Source: GCA-2720975 sp964467985
Lineage (GTDB): Bacteria; Planctomycetota; UBA1135; GCA-002686595
Direction: 5' to 3'
Assembly (NCBI GenBank): GCA_964467985.1
Contig: CAYXTP010000010.1
Span: 1-64,000, forward strand
Length of the DNA stretch: 64,000 nucleotides
Positions 17,171 to 25,815 of this stretch are shown here, piece after piece. The translations under genes and the position numbers were made by a program. How positions within the stretch are numbered: position 1 is the stretch's first letter; each line of letters begins with the position of its first letter. The notes under the pieces are model-generated. The model made no database searches, was not told the origin of the DNA, and saw only the letters and a list, made by a program, of their open reading frames with translations.

Positions 17171-18922
17171 TCACAGGGGTCGCACTAGGACCTGGACGGA
17201 GACACCGCCCGTGGCGTCACCGAGCAGAGTCTGCCAACGACCGTTCGTCGGTGTCAGGTGCACGTGTTCGCGCAGGGTCAGATCGCGTTCGTCCGCTTGG
17301 TCCAAATAGGTAAAGAAGGGCGTCTGCACGGACCCACTCTCCGTGGCCCCGGGGTAGCTCACGGCCCCGCGCACCTTCAACTGCAATTGATCCCGCGTCG
17401 AATCCAAAACCTGAATCCAAAGGGCCAAGCCCTCGAACGAAGCAGCGATCGTAGGATCGGGGGTGGCCGAATTTCCAGCCACCTCCACGTCGTAGTCGCG
17501 CACCATCAGGCGCTCGACACCCAAGACCACGGAAGCCGAGGTCCCCTCACGCAGTGGCAAACGCACGAGCGATCCGGTGTCGCCGTCCGGGGTACGCAGT
17601 CGCAGTTCCACTTCGTACTGCTTGCTCGAAGCGCGCAGTGAGTCGAATCGCGCACGCTGGGTTTCGTGCGAGCCAGCCGAGTCGCCGCCACGACTCCCGG
17701 GGCGAGGCCAAAGCACAAGCCACGGGCCCATTTCGTCCACGTTGCTGGTGCGCGGGTTGGCCAACATGCTTTCCTTGACGAGGCCAGCACCGACCTGGGC
17801 GAAATCGACACTGAGGCGCGGGTCCGAATGGATCGGGATCAGGCCGGAGGGCCCGCCCGCGAGCAAGCCTCTGCCGCTAGCCACGACTCTGGGTGCCAGC
17901 GCGCAAGCGGGATCAGCAAACACAAGCCGTTCGCCTTGACCCAGGTCGTACTCAGACCAGGGCGAGAGCTGTCCGCCCGATTGGCGCAGAATCATGAGTT
18001 CTGTGCCATCCGAGGCCCCGGCGCGAGTGGTCACCACCAAGGCCTTGCCCGTTGGGAGCATGGCACTGAAAGCACACGAGCGGTTTGCGCTGGCCGGAGA
18101 CTGCACACTCGCCGAGAGATCTGTGAACTCGGCACCGTGTTCTCCGCCCAACAGTGCCCGCATGCCCAGTTCCTTGTCGGGCGTTTGATCGAGACGCGCC
18201 CCGCGCTTGGCTATCAGTCCCAGGAGCAGCCCCCCCTCGCAGGGTGCCGCGCTCACGGTCGCGCTGAAGCCCTCGAAAAAGTCTCCCATCAACGGGTCCA
18301 GGATCACGGTGCCCTGGGCAATCTCCACGTCGAAGTCGAGCACTAGGTATCGGCGCCAACCCGCAGCGATCGACGCCGACTTCCCCGTGGAGACCTGCAG
18401 CACATGACTTGAATGACGACTGGCAGCTTCGAGCAGGCCTGGGACCTGATCGATGTCGATCAAGCTGGGCACTTCCACGCTGCCCGGAATCACCGCGAAG
18501 TCCAGCGTCAACTCCGCAGAGGCTGCGCTCACACTCCGAAAGAACTCGATTGTGTTCGCAATGTCCGCTTGTAGTTGAGCGGGACCGACGACCAGCAGGC
18601 GTCCGTCCGGTGTGTAGGTGGCTCGACAGCCTTCAGCACTGAGGCCCGCGCCATAGAGACTCTCGATCAGCCCCACAAAGTGCGAGACTCCGGAGATCCT
18701 CCCTTCGGTGAATTCTTCCTCGTCATTCTCGCTCCATCGCAAGGAAGGTAAGAGAACCTGGCCCCCGCCTTGCTGCTCAGCGAAACTCAGTCCGGCCAGG
18801 TCGTGGGAGACCATCTTGAGGTCATCTGCAGCCGAATCCTGGGCAAGAGTCCGAGCGTTCAGGCTCGTCAGAGGCTGGCCTGGAGCGAGTGCGAGAGCGA
18901 GCAGGGTGACGGTGGTCAGCAT
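17171..18922 (-). CDS. Large secreted protein of unknown function, weakly secretin-like
   Basis: The 583-residue protein starts with a signal peptide (MLTTVTLLALALAPGQ). Residues 75-130 contain GRLLVVGPAQLQADIANTIEF, which resembles the KH-like N-domains of secretins (a strand, a Val-x-Gly-Pro turn, then a helix). The remainder is beta-rich with several segments of the form LDFDVEIAQGTVILDP and VRDYDVEVAGNSATPDP, which look like an internal duplication of one module near residues 195 and 470. No enzyme motif is visible. It heads a two-gene operon with the PQQ propeller. I do not assign a function. Confidence 0.65.
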   Translation of the reverse strand: MLTTVTLLALALAPGQPLTSLNARTLAQDSAADDLKMVSHDLAGLSFAEQQGGGQVLLPSLRWSENDEEEFTEGRISGVSHFVGLIESLYGAGLSAEGCRATYTPDGRLLVVGPAQLQADIANTIEFFRSVSAASAELTLDFAVIPGSVEVPSLIDIDQVPGLLEAASRHSSHVLQVSTGKSASIAAGWRRYLVLDFDVEIAQGTVILDPLMGDFFEGFSATVSAAPCEGGLLLGLIAKRGARLDQTPDKELGMRALLGGEHGAEFTDLSASVQSPASANRSCAFSAMLPTGKALVVTTRAGASDGTELMILRQSGGQLSPWSEYDLGQGERLVFADPACALAPRVVASGRGLLAGGPSGLIPIHSDPRLSVDFAQVGAGLVKESMLANPRTSNVDEMGPWLVLWPRPGSRGGDSAGSHETQRARFDSLRASSKQYEVELRLRTPDGDTGSLVRLPLREGTSASVVLGVERLMVRDYDVEVAGNSATPDPTIAASFEGLALWIQVLDSTRDQLQLKVRGAVSYPGATESGSVQTPFFTYLDQADERDLTLREHVHLTPTNGRWQTLLGDATGGVSVQVLVRPL

Positions 18923-19077
18923 AGATTACGGTCCTTCGTATTCGAGATGGCTGGGTGCGCCGACTCGGCACTCTGCCAAGGGTAACGATTCTGCGCGGAT
19001 GGACTCCGTGGGTTCCGTTCCTAGCCGCGGCGCCAACCAGGGTAACCCCTTGTGCCCAGCCTGGCCCCCCGATCCGG

Positions 19078-19107
19078 TTGACAGGCACAAACCCCGCTCC
19101 GTACCCT
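19078..19107 (+). promoter_or_regulatory. Candidate sigma70-type promoter for tRNA-Gly
   Basis: A perfect TTGACA lies at 19078-19083. After 17-18 bp it is followed by a weak -10 (TACCCT at 19102-19107, 3 of 6 matches). Transcription would begin about 15 bases upstream of the tRNA. The -35 match and position support it; the -10 is poor. Confidence 0.45.
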
Positions 19108-19121
19108 CTCCCGCCCTGGAT

Positions 19122-19197
<76 letters not shown>

Positions 19198-19360
19198 TCC
19201 AACTCATGCCGTGGCGCGAGAGACCAACTAGCGCCAATTGAACCCTTGGCGGATTGGAGACCGTCGCCGACCCAAGACGACTCTAGGAGCGTTCCTCGCC
19301 ACCAACTCGATGGGCTGAGGTTAGGCTAGGGAGTGGCTAAGTCGCCTTCTGTCACATCTC

Positions 19361-20050
19361 ATGAAGAGTCTCTCTCCGACACACGTATTGCTGGTCGTCG
19401 TGCTCAGCGTCGGCGTGGCAGCGTTGACTTCCACGCTGCTGCACGAGCCCCCCGCGCCAACGGCACCTGCGAAGCAGTGGCGAGACTCTGTGGCGCTTGG
19501 ACAGAACCAGAAGCTGCAGGAGCAGATTCAAGAGCTGGCCGATCGCATTCAGAACTTGGAGATGCGGCCCGTGCGTGGCGAACGGCTGCCTGCCGAGACG
19601 GCCTACGATGGGGCGTTCGAGCAGGAAGTGCGAAACTGGATGGCAGAGATGGAGACTCGCAACGCTCCCTTGACCGCCAACCTACGTTCGAAGGTCGAGC
19701 AGGCCCTGGCCACGATTCGACGGGAAGAGGAACGAGCCAAGGAGCAGGTCAAGCTCCAGAGACGTGAGGATGCGATCGACCGCGCCGTGGACAAGCTCGC
19801 TCTGCAGCTAAACCTCGGGGCGGCCCAGAAGGCTGACCTGCGCACGGCCTGGGCCGCCAAGGCCGAGGCTGACGCAGACCTCACCCGCCGCTGGGAAGAG
19901 GGTGCTGACAAGTCGACGCTGGGTGATACCAAGCGCCTGAATGAGCAGAATCACCACGAGACCCTTCGCCGCATTTTCTCCCCGGACCAATACGAAAGCT
20001 ATGCAGCCATCTTTGGCCGCAGCAAAAGCTCGAGCAGCGACGAAAAATAG
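19361..20050 (+). CDS. Membrane-anchored coiled-coil protein, Spy-like features
   Basis: The 229-residue product has one N-terminal hydrophobic helix (HVLLVVVLSVGVAALTSTLL). A heptad-rich charged region follows (KLQEQIQELADRIQNLEM and residues 95-150). The C-terminal part contains LNLGAAQKADLRTAW and RRIFSPDQYESYAAIF. These resemble the paired LTxxQ-type motifs of Spy/CpxP-family periplasmic helical proteins. The anchor suggests an extracytoplasmic location. The gene converges on the repeat protein at 20060. Function unknown. Confidence 0.7.
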   Translation: MKSLSPTHVLLVVVLSVGVAALTSTLLHEPPAPTAPAKQWRDSVALGQNQKLQEQIQELADRIQNLEMRPVRGERLPAETAYDGAFEQEVRNWMAEMETRNAPLTANLRSKVEQALATIRREEERAKEQVKLQRREDAIDRAVDKLALQLNLGAAQKADLRTAWAAKAEADADLTRRWEEGADKSTLGDTKRLNEQNHHETLRRIFSPDQYESYAAIFGRSKSSSSDEK

Positions 20051-20059
20051 GCCCTCAGG

Positions 20060-21723
20060 CTAGATCGGCAGACCCCCGTCACGGCGGGTGCGTCGTCTCT
20101 CCTCTCCCCCACGACCTTCTCCGCGTTCTCCGCGTTCTCCGCGTTCTCCGCGTTCTCCGCNNNNNNNNNNNNNNNNNNNNNNNNNNNNNNNNNNNNNNNN
20201 NNNNNNNNNNNNNNNNNNNNNNNNNNNNNNNNNNNNNNNNNNNNNNNNNNNNNNNNNNNNCCCCCACGACCTTCTCCGCGTTCTCCGCGTTCTCCGCGTT
20301 CTCCGCGTTCTCCGCCTTCACCGCCGTCTCCGCCAAGCATCTTCTTGCGTAGGGCTTCAAGCTTCTCGCGGCCCTCTTCGCGGCTCAGCTTGCCTGCCTT
20401 CACGGCGTCCCATATCTCCTTCTGCTGGCGAGCGAATTCTGCGCGCGGGTCGCGCTTGTCCGTCTCGCCGCTCCCGCGTCGGCCTTCGCCGGGCCCGCGA
20501 CCGCCTTCGCCGCCTCGGCCGCGCTCAGCGCCCCGACCGCCGTCGCCCTCACGGCCACGAACGCCCCCGCGGCTGCGCTCCTCGCCACGACGGTGCTCTT
20601 CCCCGCGGCTGCGCTCTTCGCCACGACGGTGCTCTTCCCCGCGACTGTGCTCTTCGCTCTTGCTGTGTTCCTCGGCGGATCGCGTACGCTGAGCCATACG
20701 CTCGCGGAACGCTTTGCGCTTGGCGTCGGCTTCGGCAGGTGTCATGTCACCCATCTTCACGGCCATTTCGAGGTACTTGTGGTACTCCTCGAAGCGCGCC
20801 TCACCGGCTCCCGCCTGGCCACCGCCTCCACCGCCACTCCTGGCTGCCTCGAGGCGATGCCGGAATCCGACGAGACGTTTCTCGGCTTCTTCAGCACTGA
20901 TGTTGCCCGCCTTCACTTCCGCCTCGAGTTCACGCTCCATGCGGGCGTAGGCCTCGCGCAGATCGGGAGCTTGCTGCCCACCCTTGTTCGCCTGAGCCAT
21001 GCGCTCACGCATTTGGGTCAGGCGCTTGTGGGCCTCCTCCCTGCTGATCTTGCCAGACTCCACGGCGGCCATGATGTCTTTCTCCGCACGCGCGTATTCC
21101 TCACGCGGGTTCGGCCCCTGCTGACCACCGGCTGATGCTTGCCGAAGATGCTCACGCATTTGAGTCAGACGCTTCTCAGCGTCCTCTCTGCTGATGCGAC
21201 CGGACTCGACGGCGGCCATGATTTCTTTCTCGGCACGTGCGAATTCCTCGCGGGTCTTGCGGGCCCGTTCCTGCTCCTGGGCCTGCTTGGCTTGGGCCAC
21301 GCGCTCACGTAGGCCCTGCAATCGACGCTTGGCGTCCTCGGCGCTGATCTTGCCCGCCTTGACGGCTTCCTTCAGCTCCGCTTCAGCCCGGGCCAGATCG
21401 GCTTCGGGACCGGAGCCAGCCTCCCTCGAACGAGCGTCCTGCGCGCCCCGCTCGGTGTTTCGTGCACGCTCTCTGAGCGCCATGAGCTTCTCGCGCGCCT
21501 CTTCCCGGGTGATCTTCCCCGAGCGCACGGCTTCCTCGAGCTTGGCCCTGGCGGCCCTCATCTCCTCATCTTGGCTCCGATCCTGACGAGTGGCAGGCCG
21601 GCGGACAGGGTTTTGAGGTTGGAGGCTCGCCCCCAAAGTGGCGTTGGCTCCCGCACTTCCGACGAGCACGAGCAGGCTGGTAGCCAGGGCGGGAAGAAGG
21701 TTTTGGTTGAATGCAGTCGTCAT
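20060..21723 (-). CDS. Exported seven-repeat, RG-rich protein interrupted by assembly gap
   Basis: The start is the ATG at 21723 (MTTAFNQNLLPALATSLLVLV), a signal peptide. Seven copies of a roughly 34-residue helical module follow at about 56-88, 107-141, 160-193, 209-242, 257-291, 311-343 and 429-462. Their consensus is ARAEkEI-x-AVkaGkIsrEeAekRLxxlRer. Between copies 6 and 7 lies an Arg/Glu/Ser/Gly-rich tract (EEHRRGEERSRG units). The C-terminus is a GER tripeptide array that enters the 100-N gap. Merging the identical 55-bp gap flanks keeps the frame and gives a stop at 20060-20062 (about 502 aa), 9 bp from the convergent gene. The module resembles SHOCT-type short helical motifs. Function unknown. 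Confidence 0.65.
20106..20316. repeat. 9-bp tandem array (GER codons) around a 100-N gap with identical 55-bp flanks
   Basis: On both sides of the N block (20161-20260) the 9-bp unit ttctccgcg is repeated about five times. On the minus strand it encodes Gly-Glu-Arg. The 55 bases ending at 20160 are identical to the 55 bases beginning at 20261, including the non-repeat prefix cccccacgac. Exactly 55 bp is a common assembly k-mer length, so the gap is probably a contig break whose two ends overlap. The true array length is unknown. Confidence 0.85.
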
Positions 21724-21749
21724 GGAATTGCGAGGGGCTGTGGGTGGAT

Positions 21750-21767
21750 GTTTGGACCGACCCAAAC
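21750..21767. promoter_or_regulatory. Inverted repeat GTTTGG-N6-CCAAAC, candidate operator
   Basis: A perfect 6-6-6 inverted repeat lies in the 118-bp divergent region between the repeat protein (minus) and the exported methyltransferase (plus). It is 26 bp from the minus start and just upstream of the plus-strand -35. The position suits a dimeric regulator, but a single 6-bp palindrome can occur by chance. Confidence 0.35.
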
Positions 21768-21772
21768 AATGC

Positions 21773-21800
21773 CTGAAATGGAGCGTTCTTGGGGTAGAAT
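21773..21800 (+). promoter_or_regulatory. Candidate promoter for the exported methyltransferase
   Basis: CTGAAA (4 of 6 to the -35 consensus) is followed after 16 bp by TAGAAT (5 of 6 to the -10), 41 bp before the ATG at 21842. It sits just downstream of the inverted repeat at 21750. Confidence 0.45.
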
Positions 21801-21841
21801 CGCCGGATTCCTTCTGTAAACCACACGACAATCGGGTCCCC

Positions 21842-22537
21842 ATGCAGCACCGACTTCTCCAAACTGTCATCTTCTTGGCCGCGTGTGCCTGCTGTGCGTC
21901 CCCCAGCGCGCCTCCCGAGGAGGCCGTGCGCGAGGGATTGAACGATCGCTTCCTCGACGAGGACCTGCAGATCGATGAATGGGTCACCCGCTTCGCGCTG
22001 GAGTCACGCGAGGTGGCCTTGAGACGAGGTGAGATTCTGGAGGCCCTTGAGCTCAAACATGGGGATCGAGTCGCTGATGTGGGAGCAGGGACCGGCCTGT
22101 TCCTCGAACCGTTCTCCAAGTCTGTAGGCTCTGCGGGAACGCTGTTTGCAGTTGAGATCAGCCCACGGTTCGTGGAACACCTACGGCAGCGCTCGGAGGA
22201 TGAGGCGTTGACGAATGTGCAGGTCACCCACTGCACCGAGAAGGACTGCGAGCTAGCCGAGAACTCAGTCGACTCGATTTTCATCTGCGACACCTACCAC
22301 CACTTCACCTACCCCAAGACGACCCTCGCCAGCCTGCGACGTGCTCTGGCGGATGGCGGACACCTTTACGTCGTGGACTTCGAGCGCATCCCCGGGGTTT
22401 CAAGCGAGTGGCTGTTGGGTCACGTACGTGCCGACAAGGCGACCTTTCGAGCGGAGATCGAGGCGGCGGGCTTCAGGTTCGAAGAAGAGCTGAGGGTGGG
22501 CTTGAGTGAGAACTACATGCTGCGTTTCAGCCGCTGA
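21842..22537 (+). CDS. Exported (probable lipoprotein) SAM-dependent methyltransferase-fold protein
   Basis: The start is the ATG at 21842 (MQHRLLQTVIFLAACACC), not an upstream in-frame codon. The N-terminus is a signal peptide with a Cys-rich lipobox-like end (LAAC). The 231-residue product then has a complete class I methyltransferase fold: motif I VADVGAGTGLFLEPF, acidic residue in LFAVEISPRFV, motif II-like SIFICDTYHHF and LADGGHLYVVDFERIPG. Exported methyltransferase-like proteins are known in several phyla, but SAM is not expected outside the cytoplasm. Either the leader is a membrane anchor facing inward or the fold does another job. It converges on the next gene with 14 bp between stops. 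Confidence 0.8.
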   Translation: MQHRLLQTVIFLAACACCASPSAPPEEAVREGLNDRFLDEDLQIDEWVTRFALESREVALRRGEILEALELKHGDRVADVGAGTGLFLEPFSKSVGSAGTLFAVEISPRFVEHLRQRSEDEALTNVQVTHCTEKDCELAENSVDSIFICDTYHHFTYPKTTLASLRRALADGGHLYVVDFERIPGVSSEWLLGHVRADKATFRAEIEAAGFRFEEELRVGLSENYMLRFSR

Positions 22538-22551
22538 GCGGTCCTGGCCGA

Positions 22552-22914
22552 CTAGCGCACGCTACCCCTGCGGCGGTACTGGCGGCCGTCGATTTCGATA
22601 TTCAGCTTGCCGTCTAGCCAACGCAGGAGCAGCACGCGATCAGGGGCTGTCCCTAATTCACTCAGCTGCAGTTCATCAACGGTGGCCGACCACACGCCCG
22701 CGAGATCCAGGCCCTCGACATGGGCTCGAAATCCGTTCATGTCATCAAACGCCCACCAGTCCGTGTCATCTCCGACCAGGTAGAAGTTGGACGAACTCAA
22801 GAACCCCTGCATCTGAGACGGCGAATCCAACGGCACCGGTCCCGGCGCTGGCGAGTGCGGTGAGCACGAGCCCATACCGGTGATGAGGGTCAGGAGGAGA
22901 GGGCCGAACTTCAC
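22552..22914 (-). CDS. Small putative lipoprotein
   Basis: The 120-residue product starts at GTG. A hydrophobic leader ends in TGMGSC, a plausible lipobox. The remainder is small and mixed (LVGDDTDWWAFDDMNGF, GKLNIEIDGRQYRRR). I do not recognise a family. The start overlaps the stop of the upstream gene by 1 nt, so it is translationally coupled to the lipoprotein at 22914 and likely works with it. Confidence 0.65.
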   Translation of the reverse strand: MKFGPLLLTLITGMGSCSPHSPAPGPVPLDSPSQMQGFLSSSNFYLVGDDTDWWAFDDMNGFRAHVEGLDLAGVWSATVDELQLSELGTAPDRVLLLRWLDGKLNIEIDGRQYRRRGSVR

Positions 22915-23441
22915 TACCGGTCGTCGCTAGCGCGTGCCGGACGCCGCTCCAACTCGGAACCGTGGGACTCGACTTCGACGCCTTCGCGGTACAGGGCCCA
23001 GGATTGGCTCATGCGATCCACACCCTCGAAGTGAAATTCCGCGCTATGCATGTGGTTCTCATTGACCGAAGAGAGGCCGCCGCGGCCGTCGAGCGCGAAA
23101 TACAGATCAGCGCCTTCTTTGGACTGAGCCACCATGCGCGGGCGATTCCCGAGAGCGCAATAGTGAACTAGCTTCAGGGCATCGTCCTCCAAGTAGTAAA
23201 CGGTCATCATCTCGTGCGGCTGACCGGCGAACTGGGTCTCGACCACGACGCTGCCTGCCGCGATGGTCTGGTAGGTCAAGACGGGTTCGGCTTGACTGCC
23301 GTCCGCGGTATACCAGCTGCCTTCAAGCGCAGACAAACGGTCGAGCTGGGCTTGGGCGTGGTCACCGCTGATCCAGTGCGAGCGATTGGAGAGGGTAGAG
23401 CAAGAGGCGAGCAGTAGAGCGCAGATTGAAAGACAACGCAT
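22914..23441 (-). CDS. Lipoprotein with DUF6265-like domain
   Basis: The ATG at 23441 gives MRCLSICALLLASCSTLS, a signal peptide with lipobox LLASC. The 175-residue product carries a lipocalin-like segment: LEGSWYTADGSQAEPVLTYQ, then ETQFAGQPHEMMTVYYLEDD, then KLVHYCALGNRPRM. This matches the general layout of DUF6265-type proteins that start with LxGxW and include a His-Tyr-Cys strand. A small ligand may be bound. It begins 23 bp after the stop of the Trx/TPR gene at 23465. Confidence 0.7.
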   Translation of the reverse strand: MRCLSICALLLASCSTLSNRSHWISGDHAQAQLDRLSALEGSWYTADGSQAEPVLTYQTIAAGSVVVETQFAGQPHEMMTVYYLEDDALKLVHYCALGNRPRMVAQSKEGADLYFALDGRGGLSSVNENHMHSAEFHFEGVDRMSQSWALYREGVEVESHGSELERRPARASDDR

Positions 23442-23464
23442 GGTCAGGGTCCTGGGGCCAAGGA

Positions 23465-25744
23465 TCAACGGTCGGAGCGATCGGGGCGGTTGTTACGACG
23501 GAAGCGACGGGCGTCGGTACTGGGCCGGCCGCCTCGTTCGTTCTCGGGCAACATGAGCCACTCGGGTTCAAGGCTGTCGAGGGCGGCCTGCAACTGGGTT
23601 GCTTCGGCCCCGAGCTCCCTTTCCTTGAGTCTTGCGAGCAGAGTCTTGGCCGTTCCCACGGCGGAGAAGCCCAATCCATCCATACTTGCTGAGGCCTCCC
23701 GGCGCCGAGCGAACGAAGCCAGGACGAGCTTCAGTGCCTCCGCATCATCCCCACTCTCCATAGCCAAGCGACTGCGACCAGCCAGTGCCATCGCTACGTA
23801 GTGATCTGAGCTGGCGCGACTCGCCGGATTGACCGCCACCGCTTTCTCGTAGTGCTCAATCGCTCGGCCGTAGGCCCGTTGGGCAGCCGGCACGTCGCGA
23901 ACGCGTCGGTTGTGTTCGGCCACGACGAGTGAGGCGTAGCCCGCGAACCAGTGCAAGTGCGGGGAAGCGTCTGGCTTGCTCAACATGGAATCATAGACAG
24001 CTTCCAGACCATTGAACGCACCGACGCGTTGACGCCGCAGGACGCTGGTACGCAGGCGGGCGTGCAGGTCCCATGAATCGGGAAAGCGCGCGAGCCCTTC
24101 ATCCAGCACATCCTTGGCGTGGGCTCCGGCCCCGATTGCGACGAGGAAGTCGTAGTAGCGTGCAGCGTGCTCGTCCTTCCCGAAGGGGTGAACGGCCAAG
24201 AGGGCGTGCGCGGCGTGCAAGTCTGTCAACCACTCGCGCGGCCACTCCTCCTTGTCTCGGTAGGCGTTGGCAATATCGCGCTGGCGACCCGCCGCGAACA
24301 AATCGAGTACGACCATCGTGCTCCAAGTACTGGTGTCGGCTGGCATGGACCGCACGGCCAGTGCAGCGTGCTCGCGAGCCAAGCGGGTCTCCCCCAGCTC
24401 CTGCGCGGTCGCCGCGGCGATGCTGTGCACACGCCAATCATCCGCGCCCTTGTCTGCAGCCATGGCAGCGGTGCGGCGCGCGTCTTCGAGCAACAGGCGT
24501 CGGAAGCGAGGCTCATGCTGCTCCTCGACAGCCAGGCGCAAGTACGACTCGGCCAATTCAAGCAGGGCGTCGGTGTCCTGGGGCTGCGTCTCGGCTTGAT
24601 CCGCGCGGCTCTGCAACTCGTCGACCAGGTCCAGCCGCCCTGTACTGTCGACCCGGTACTCGGCTCGCAGAAGCGCGGCGCTCCACTGTTCTTGGTCGAT
24701 CACGTCAGAACGCTCGCCGAGTCCGCGGTGCACTTGCGCCAGGGTCTTGGCCTTGGTCGACCCAGCACCCAGGCGATCGAGGGCCTCAATTAGTGGGCCG
24801 CGTTCGGCCTCATCGGTCATGACGTCAAGCGCGTCACCGAGTAATCCCACAGCGCTGTCGGGTGCGTTCTCGGAAAGATCTTGCCAAGCCACCTGCCGCA
24901 ACTCCTCGTCCTCACCAAAGAGCGCCAAGCGCAACAAATCCACTTGAGGGACCTCGGTGTTCGCCACGGCGGCCTGCAGAATCGCCCGGCGTTCCGAGCG
25001 AGTACCCTTCCGGTAGGCCTGCTCCACGAACTCGCGATCACCCACATCGCGACTGGCCGTGAGGCGCGGCGCATCGGCCAGACTCCGATCGGGCATGACC
25101 TGCTCGGGCGGGTTGCCCGTGCCCGTCATGATGGCGTGAAAGACACTCTTGGTGTCGAAGGCGTAGTAGACGTCATAGACCTCTTCGCCCGGCACCTCGC
25201 CAGCGCTCAACTCGGGTTCACGCGACAACGCGATGTGGCGCGGGGAGATGCGTTTGCCCTCGAAGTACTTCTCGTAGAGGATCGGCTCGATGGCGATGTG
25301 CTCACCGCAGGTGACGGTCCCGAACCGTGGACAGGGAATCCGCTCCCCGTGCTCGTCATGGTCATTCGGAGTGTGCCGATAGGTGGATGCGATGACACAC
25401 ACGTAAGGCTCGTAGAGCTTTGCCGTCTCCCGTTGGCGGTAGCGCACCCCCGCGTAGTGTTCGGAAGCGATCTCCCCATCCATGTTGACGCAAACCAGCA
25501 CGCGTTTGCCCGTGGCCTCTGAGACAGCCCAGGCGTCGTCAAATGTGCGTTGCCAGGTGATCAAGCAAGGCTTGGCCCACTCCTCCGCCGTCGGGGCGCG
25601 CCACATTTCCTCCCGCTCGAGTGAGCCTTGCACGTCACCCGGGGCTTCGGGCTCTTGAGCCGCAGGGGAAGCCTCGGGCTCTTGGGCCACCGCGGGCGCG
25701 AGGAGGAACAGGCTGTTCAACAACAGGATGCGGTGAAAGACCAT
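23465..25744 (-). CDS. Secreted thioredoxin-fold and TPR protein lacking CxxC
   Basis: The ATG at 25744 starts a signal peptide (MVFHRILLLNSLFLLAPAVAQ), giving 759 residues. Residues 50-185 look like a thioredoxin-7-type domain (FDDAWAVSEATGKRVLVCVN, then EHYAGVRYRQRETAKLY). The usual CxxC position reads MDGEIASEHY, so it cannot do disulfide exchange. Residues 240-350 are HEAT-like and the rest is TPR solenoid (ANAYRDKEEW, AYGRAIEHYEKAVAVNPAS). The tail is basic. It lies 71 bp behind the sulfatase gene. Probably a secreted scaffold or sensor. Confidence 0.75.
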   Translation of the reverse strand: MVFHRILLLNSLFLLAPAVAQEPEASPAAQEPEAPGDVQGSLEREEMWRAPTAEEWAKPCLITWQRTFDDAWAVSEATGKRVLVCVNMDGEIASEHYAGVRYRQRETAKLYEPYVCVIASTYRHTPNDHDEHGERIPCPRFGTVTCGEHIAIEPILYEKYFEGKRISPRHIALSREPELSAGEVPGEEVYDVYYAFDTKSVFHAIMTGTGNPPEQVMPDRSLADAPRLTASRDVGDREFVEQAYRKGTRSERRAILQAAVANTEVPQVDLLRLALFGEDEELRQVAWQDLSENAPDSAVGLLGDALDVMTDEAERGPLIEALDRLGAGSTKAKTLAQVHRGLGERSDVIDQEQWSAALLRAEYRVDSTGRLDLVDELQSRADQAETQPQDTDALLELAESYLRLAVEEQHEPRFRRLLLEDARRTAAMAADKGADDWRVHSIAAATAQELGETRLAREHAALAVRSMPADTSTWSTMVVLDLFAAGRQRDIANAYRDKEEWPREWLTDLHAAHALLAVHPFGKDEHAARYYDFLVAIGAGAHAKDVLDEGLARFPDSWDLHARLRTSVLRRQRVGAFNGLEAVYDSMLSKPDASPHLHWFAGYASLVVAEHNRRVRDVPAAQRAYGRAIEHYEKAVAVNPASRASSDHYVAMALAGRSRLAMESGDDAEALKLVLASFARRREASASMDGLGFSAVGTAKTLLARLKERELGAEATQLQAALDSLEPEWLMLPENERGGRPSTDARRFRRNNRPDRSDR

Positions 25745-25815
25745 GGTCCCCTGAGGGTAGCACGGGCTGCGCAGTCCCGCGTCAGGCCCCGTGCGGATCG
25801 GGTAAGAACTCGCCG

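Noticed and set aside
20106..20316. Possible CRISPR-like repeat array
   Set aside because: The unit is 9 bp, in frame, without unique spacers or cas genes; it is a coding tandem repeat.
20088..20900. Plus-strand frame across the N gap encoding Arg/Ser/Pro repeats
   Set aside because: It is the antisense reading of the RG-rich repeat gene and depends on an arbitrary 100-N gap length.
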